This document shows positions 5,491 through 7,839 of a stretch of DNA of 7,839 bases, one piece after another. Under the pieces are notes generated by a model. That model was not told where the DNA came from. It saw nothing but the letters and a program-made list of their open reading frames with translations, and did no database searches. Origin of the DNA: Thermoplasmata archaeon (GTDB lineage Archaea; Thermoplasmatota; B47-G6); contig QMTU01000024.1 of NCBI GenBank assembly GCA_003663585.1, positions 1 through 7,839 on the forward strand. The letters are read 5' to 3'. The position numbers and the translations under genes are program-made. The first letter of the stretch is position 1. Each line of letters starts with the position of its first letter.

Positions 5491-5997
5491 ATGGGCTCCT
5501 CAAGGCAGAGTGCTCATAAAAAACTCATAATTTGTGACTGTATGCTAGGAAAGCTTGCTAAAATTTTGAGAGTTTTAGGATACAACGTATATTATAACCC
5601 AAAGGCAGCAGATGACTATTTAATTAGTCTCTCAAGAAGACACGATGCAATTCTCCTTACAAGAGATAAAGAGCTCTCAAAGCTCTATGAAAGATCTATC
5701 TATGTAAGAGATCATGAGGTTAATAAGCAAGTGATATTCGTTTTGAGAGCATTGAAGGATATTGGTGTAGAACCATTAACAGGAGTTTTGGAAATATGTC
5801 CAGAGTGTGGGACACCTATAGTGGAGTGTGATAGAGAGTACATAAAAGGAAATTACCACGAAAGCACTTATTGCGCCTATGATGTGTTTTATTACTGCCC
5901 AAACTGTGGAAAAGTGTACTGGGAGGGATACCAGTACAAGAGCCTAAGAAAAACAATAGAAGAAATAAAAGACAATGTTAACGGTTTAAATGCTTAG
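5491..5997 (+). CDS. Mut7-C RNase domain protein (DUF82 family)
   Basis: A stand-alone Mut7-C protein: a PIN-like RNase domain followed by a zinc ribbon. The start ATG at 5491 has GGTGA 5 nt upstream (5481-5485), giving 168 residues. In-frame ATGs at 5458 and 5479 lack such a site and the first 11 residues they add look non-domain. The PIN-like core shows KLIICDCMLGKLAKILRVLGY (11-31; D16 replaces the usual VDAMLGKLA with CDCMLGKLA), D41-D42 in KAADDYL, and ILLTRDKEL (54-62; D59); these Asp residues fit metal-dependent RNA cleavage. The zinc ribbon has C103-x2-C106 (CPEC) and C136-x2-C139 (CPNC), followed by the family's aromatic tail VYWEGYQYKSL. Length is typical. A TATA-like AT stretch at about 5454-5469 could give a nearly leaderless transcript. 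The substrate in archaea is unknown. The last 12 nt overlap the opposing nuclease gene. Confidence 0.93.
   Translation: MGSSRQSAHKKLIICDCMLGKLAKILRVLGYNVYYNPKAADDYLISLSRRHDAILLTRDKELSKLYERSIYVRDHEVNKQVIFVLRALKDIGVEPLTGVLEICPECGTPIVECDREYIKGNYHESTYCAYDVFYYCPNCGKVYWEGYQYKSLRKTIEEIKDNVNGLNA
5946..5974 (-). terminator. T-rich stretch after the DHH nuclease gene
   Basis: Downstream of the nuclease stop (TAA, 5988-5986) the minus strand is pyrimidine-rich, with runs such as CTTTTATTTCTTCTATTG and TTTTTCTT. This could terminate the nuclease transcript, but it is antisense to the Lys/Glu-rich end of the Mut7-C gene, so composition alone could produce it. Confidence 0.3.
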
Positions 5998-7431
5998 TAT
6001 TTTATAAATGACATCATAGAACACTTTTTTAGCATTCTTCTCATCCCTTAATCCTGTGAACTCACAGCCAGCTGCAAACTTATGACCTCCTCCTTCCCCT
6101 CCCATCTCTCTTGCAATCTCTTTAATAATCTCTCCTATAGTACCCTTAATGAGATCTTCAGATGATATCCTAATAGATATTTTCAATATGTCCCTTTTTC
6201 TTTCGTAAGTTCCTACAACATAAATGTCCCTTAGTCCTCTATCAACGCTCATAAGAAAGTTCGTGACAGACCCTGTTACTGATGGGGGCATAGGAGACTC
6301 GCTAGTATCCATAAACGTTAACACTTTAACATCGTTAATAACTAGCTGGGTTGCATGCTCCTTGGCCCTCTTGTAGTACTCCCTTTTCTTCTTATTGGCC
6401 TCTTTAAGATACTGCTCCACTTGCCTTAAGATGCTGAGATCCTCTCTAAGATGCTTGTACTTTAATATGCTAAGCGCAAGACTTCTTGCACCTTTTCCAA
6501 GATTTAGTCTTACTAGGTTATTTATAAGCGTGGAGAACTCCTTAGCCTCATGAAAATGCGCAAACTTCTCGTAAGGGAAAATGTAATCATATATAAACAG
6601 CTCAGATAATACCTCCTTTTTAACCAGATCCATTCTTGATATTCTCTCAATGATCTTCATTATTATACTAGCCTTTTCATCCACCTTAAGATCATGCCAA
6701 GACTTCATAGAGTACCGTTCAGGTACAATATCGCTAAAGAGCTTAGAGCATAGCCCATACTTGTTTATAGCCTCTCTTACCGTCTGTTGGTACTTTCCAT
6801 AAACGTTTGGTGCAATTTCCTCAACTACGAGCCCATGTGACTTTAACTCTTCTAACACAAGCCTGTTATAGCCAACAAGAGCTCTCACAACAGTCTCTGA
6901 ATCCTCGTAATCATACTGAACGTCTCCTACAGCTCCCACTATTGAGGGCGCATACATGCTCTTGGGAGAGAGCCCTAAGAGCTTCGCTATTGAATAGCTC
7001 AATGTAGATGAACAAGCAAAACTGTCAGTCTCAACTCCCAGCATTCTCGGATTTAGTACGTACTCCTTATATTCCTCTGGATAGGAGACATGATGATCTA
7101 TCACAAAAACTCTCTCTCCAAGAATTTCAAATAGAGCTCTTAGCTCATCCTCTGATCCAAAATCTACAACTATAACACTGTCATACATTTTAACATTAAA
7201 ATTATTTAAAGATCGAAACAGCTCAGCAGGAGAGTCAAATGACATCCAATGTATGCTTTCCTTTCTAAAAATTTTCTCAACAAGTAAGGCCATTATCGCC
7301 ATTGATGAATATCCATCTGCATCATTATGTCCCATTATGAGTATTCTATGTGCCTTTTCCATAATGTCTCGTAAAATTTCAGAGAACCTCTCTACAGCCT
7401 TACTTAAGACTTTTACGTAGTCTTCTTCCAT
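5986..7431 (-). CDS. DHH/DHHA1 phosphoesterase, archaeal RecJ/GAN-like nuclease
   Basis: Cytoplasmic metal-dependent exonuclease or phosphoesterase of the DHH family, closest in architecture to archaeal RecJ/GAN proteins (some bind GINS and act at replication forks or in repair). At 481 residues it has the usual archaeal length. DHH domain: MGHNDADGYSSMA (33-45, H35, D37, D39), VIVVDFGS (86-93, D90), FVIDHH (109-114, D112-H113-H114) and GAVGDVQ (166-172, D170). All expected metal ligands are present, unlike the inactivated RecJ-like partners reported in some crenarchaea. The middle, KEFSTLINNLVRLNLGKG (297-314), matches the archaeal RecJ linker; a charged, probably coiled helix follows (about 325-362). 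The C-terminal DHHA1 domain carries GGEGGGHKFAAGC (444-456), the nucleic-acid-binding GGGH motif. GGTG lies 8 nt before the ATG, just after the stop of the DUF131 gene, suggesting coupled translation. A role as oligoribonuclease or cyclic-nucleotide phosphodiesterase is less likely given the length and linker, but not excluded. Confidence 0.92.
   Translation of the reverse strand: MEEDYVKVLSKAVERFSEILRDIMEKAHRILIMGHNDADGYSSMAIMALLVEKIFRKESIHWMSFDSPAELFRSLNNFNVKMYDSVIVVDFGSEDELRALFEILGERVFVIDHHVSYPEEYKEYVLNPRMLGVETDSFACSSTLSYSIAKLLGLSPKSMYAPSIVGAVGDVQYDYEDSETVVRALVGYNRLVLEELKSHGLVVEEIAPNVYGKYQQTVREAINKYGLCSKLFSDIVPERYSMKSWHDLKVDEKASIIMKIIERISRMDLVKKEVLSELFIYDYIFPYEKFAHFHEAKEFSTLINNLVRLNLGKGARSLALSILKYKHLREDLSILRQVEQYLKEANKKKREYYKRAKEHATQLVINDVKVLTFMDTSESPMPPSVTGSVTNFLMSVDRGLRDIYVVGTYERKRDILKISIRISSEDLIKGTIGEIIKEIAREMGGEGGGHKFAAGCEFTGLRDEKNAKKVFYDVIYKILSI
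5998..6030 (+). terminator. T-rich stretch after the Mut7-C gene
   Basis: Immediately after the Mut7-C stop the plus strand reads TATTTTATAAATG and then, after 11 more bases, reaches a run of six T (6025-6030). It is a plausible archaeal terminator, lying inside the 3' end of the opposing nuclease gene. Confidence 0.3.
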
Positions 7432-7444
7432 TTTACAAGCACCA

Positions 7445-7828
7445 CTATTGCTTAAATATAAACATAATCGTTAAGATCATTATTATAACTCCCAAAATTA
7501 TGCCAATGGTCTTTAGATGCTCCTTATACCTTTTTCCACGAAAAGCTCCAAACGCTATTGGGAAAGGTCCTATAAAGATCACTCCACCCCAAGCGGATTC
7601 CTCCCTCTTGTCTATCTCCTCATAATTTATATCCCTTTTAGTTCCTACATATCTAAGTATGTCCTCGTCTGTTAGATGTTTTTCAGCATGCCTTGCTCTA
7701 AGAAATGGCTCTAAAAACAATAAAAACATGCCAATAAAGATCAATATTACTCCAATTAGAGATAAAAAGGATCCCCTTCCAATAATCACCGGAAAGATCA
7801 CAAATAACATTACTTGGTGAGAGCTCAT
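7445..7828 (-). CDS. DUF131 / TIGR00304 family membrane protein
   Basis: A small archaeal membrane protein of unknown function. The hallmark GGVIFIGPFPIAFG (81-94) identifies the family. At 127 residues it has hydrophobic segments at about 7-18 and 21-40 (possibly one hairpin), a charged middle region (about 43-80, including HLTDEDILRYVGTKRDI), the conserved glycine-rich loop, and a last membrane helix at about 106-126. The ATG at 7826-7828 is the first in frame, but the frame stays open to the right edge and no clear ribosome site precedes it, so a start beyond the window cannot be excluded. The gene ends with TAG 13 nt before the DHH nuclease gene on the same strand, and the nuclease ribosome site directly follows its stop, so the two are probably one operon. 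Confidence 0.85.
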   Translation of the reverse strand: MSSHQVMLFVIFPVIIGRGSFLSLIGVILIFIGMFLLFLEPFLRARHAEKHLTDEDILRYVGTKRDINYEEIDKREESAWGGVIFIGPFPIAFGAFRGKRYKEHLKTIGIILGVIIMILTIMFIFKQ

Positions 7829-7839
7829 AAGTACATCAA

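Noticed and set aside
5418..5519. 33-codon ORF on the plus strand overlapping the Mut7-C start in another frame
   Set aside because: No clear ribosome site, and it overlaps the well-supported Mut7-C frame.
6807..7007. Plus-strand open frame inside the DHH nuclease gene
   Set aside because: Low-complexity Gln/Leu/Ser-rich antisense translation across conserved DHH coding sequence, with no independent support.

Overview
The window looks like chromosome from a hyperthermophilic archaeon, most likely a member of the Thermoproteota (Crenarchaeota). The evidence is archaeal-type glycyl-tRNA synthetase, an ADP-forming acyl-CoA synthetase alpha subunit, an archaeal RecJ/GAN-like DHH nuclease, a Mut7-C RNase, a DUF131 membrane protein and a multi-CBS protein whose linker resembles crenarchaeal homologues. 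DNA is AT-rich, arginine is mostly AGA/AGG, Shine-Dalgarno sites are of the GGTG(AT) type, and genes are tightly packed with overlapping convergent ends. Genus cannot be fixed from this sequence.

Left part (1-2315, + strand): the 3' part of a CBS-domain protein gene that runs off the left edge, then glyS 18 nt later with its own GGTGAT ribosome binding site. The pair is probably co-transcribed. Next (2302-4799, - strand): an acyl-CoA synthetase (ADP-forming) alpha subunit gene whose 3' end overlaps glyS by 14 nt, with no beta subunit in the window, and upstream of it an unrecognised 280-residue protein gene. These two are separated by about 230 bp holding a U-rich terminator for the unknown gene and a candidate promoter/operator for the synthetase gene.

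Middle (4800-5490): the only long gene-free stretch, almost 700 bp. It contains candidate promoters, three short perfect inverted repeats, one member of a 12-bp direct repeat pair that brackets the unknown gene, and short reading frames that resemble decayed coding sequence, including a transposase-like stretch fused in frame ahead of the unknown gene. I see no tRNA, rRNA, CRISPR array or intact insertion sequence.

Right part (5491-7828): a Mut7-C RNase gene (+) converging with a 12-nt overlap on a DHH/DHHA1 nuclease gene (-), itself preceded by a DUF131 membrane protein gene 13 nt upstream, probably one operon. The recognised genes are core functions: charging of tRNA-Gly, acyl-CoA to ATP conversion, and RNA and DNA processing. 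I found no convincing new multi-gene system. The most unusual part is the unknown gene and its disturbed surroundings (about 3850-5450).
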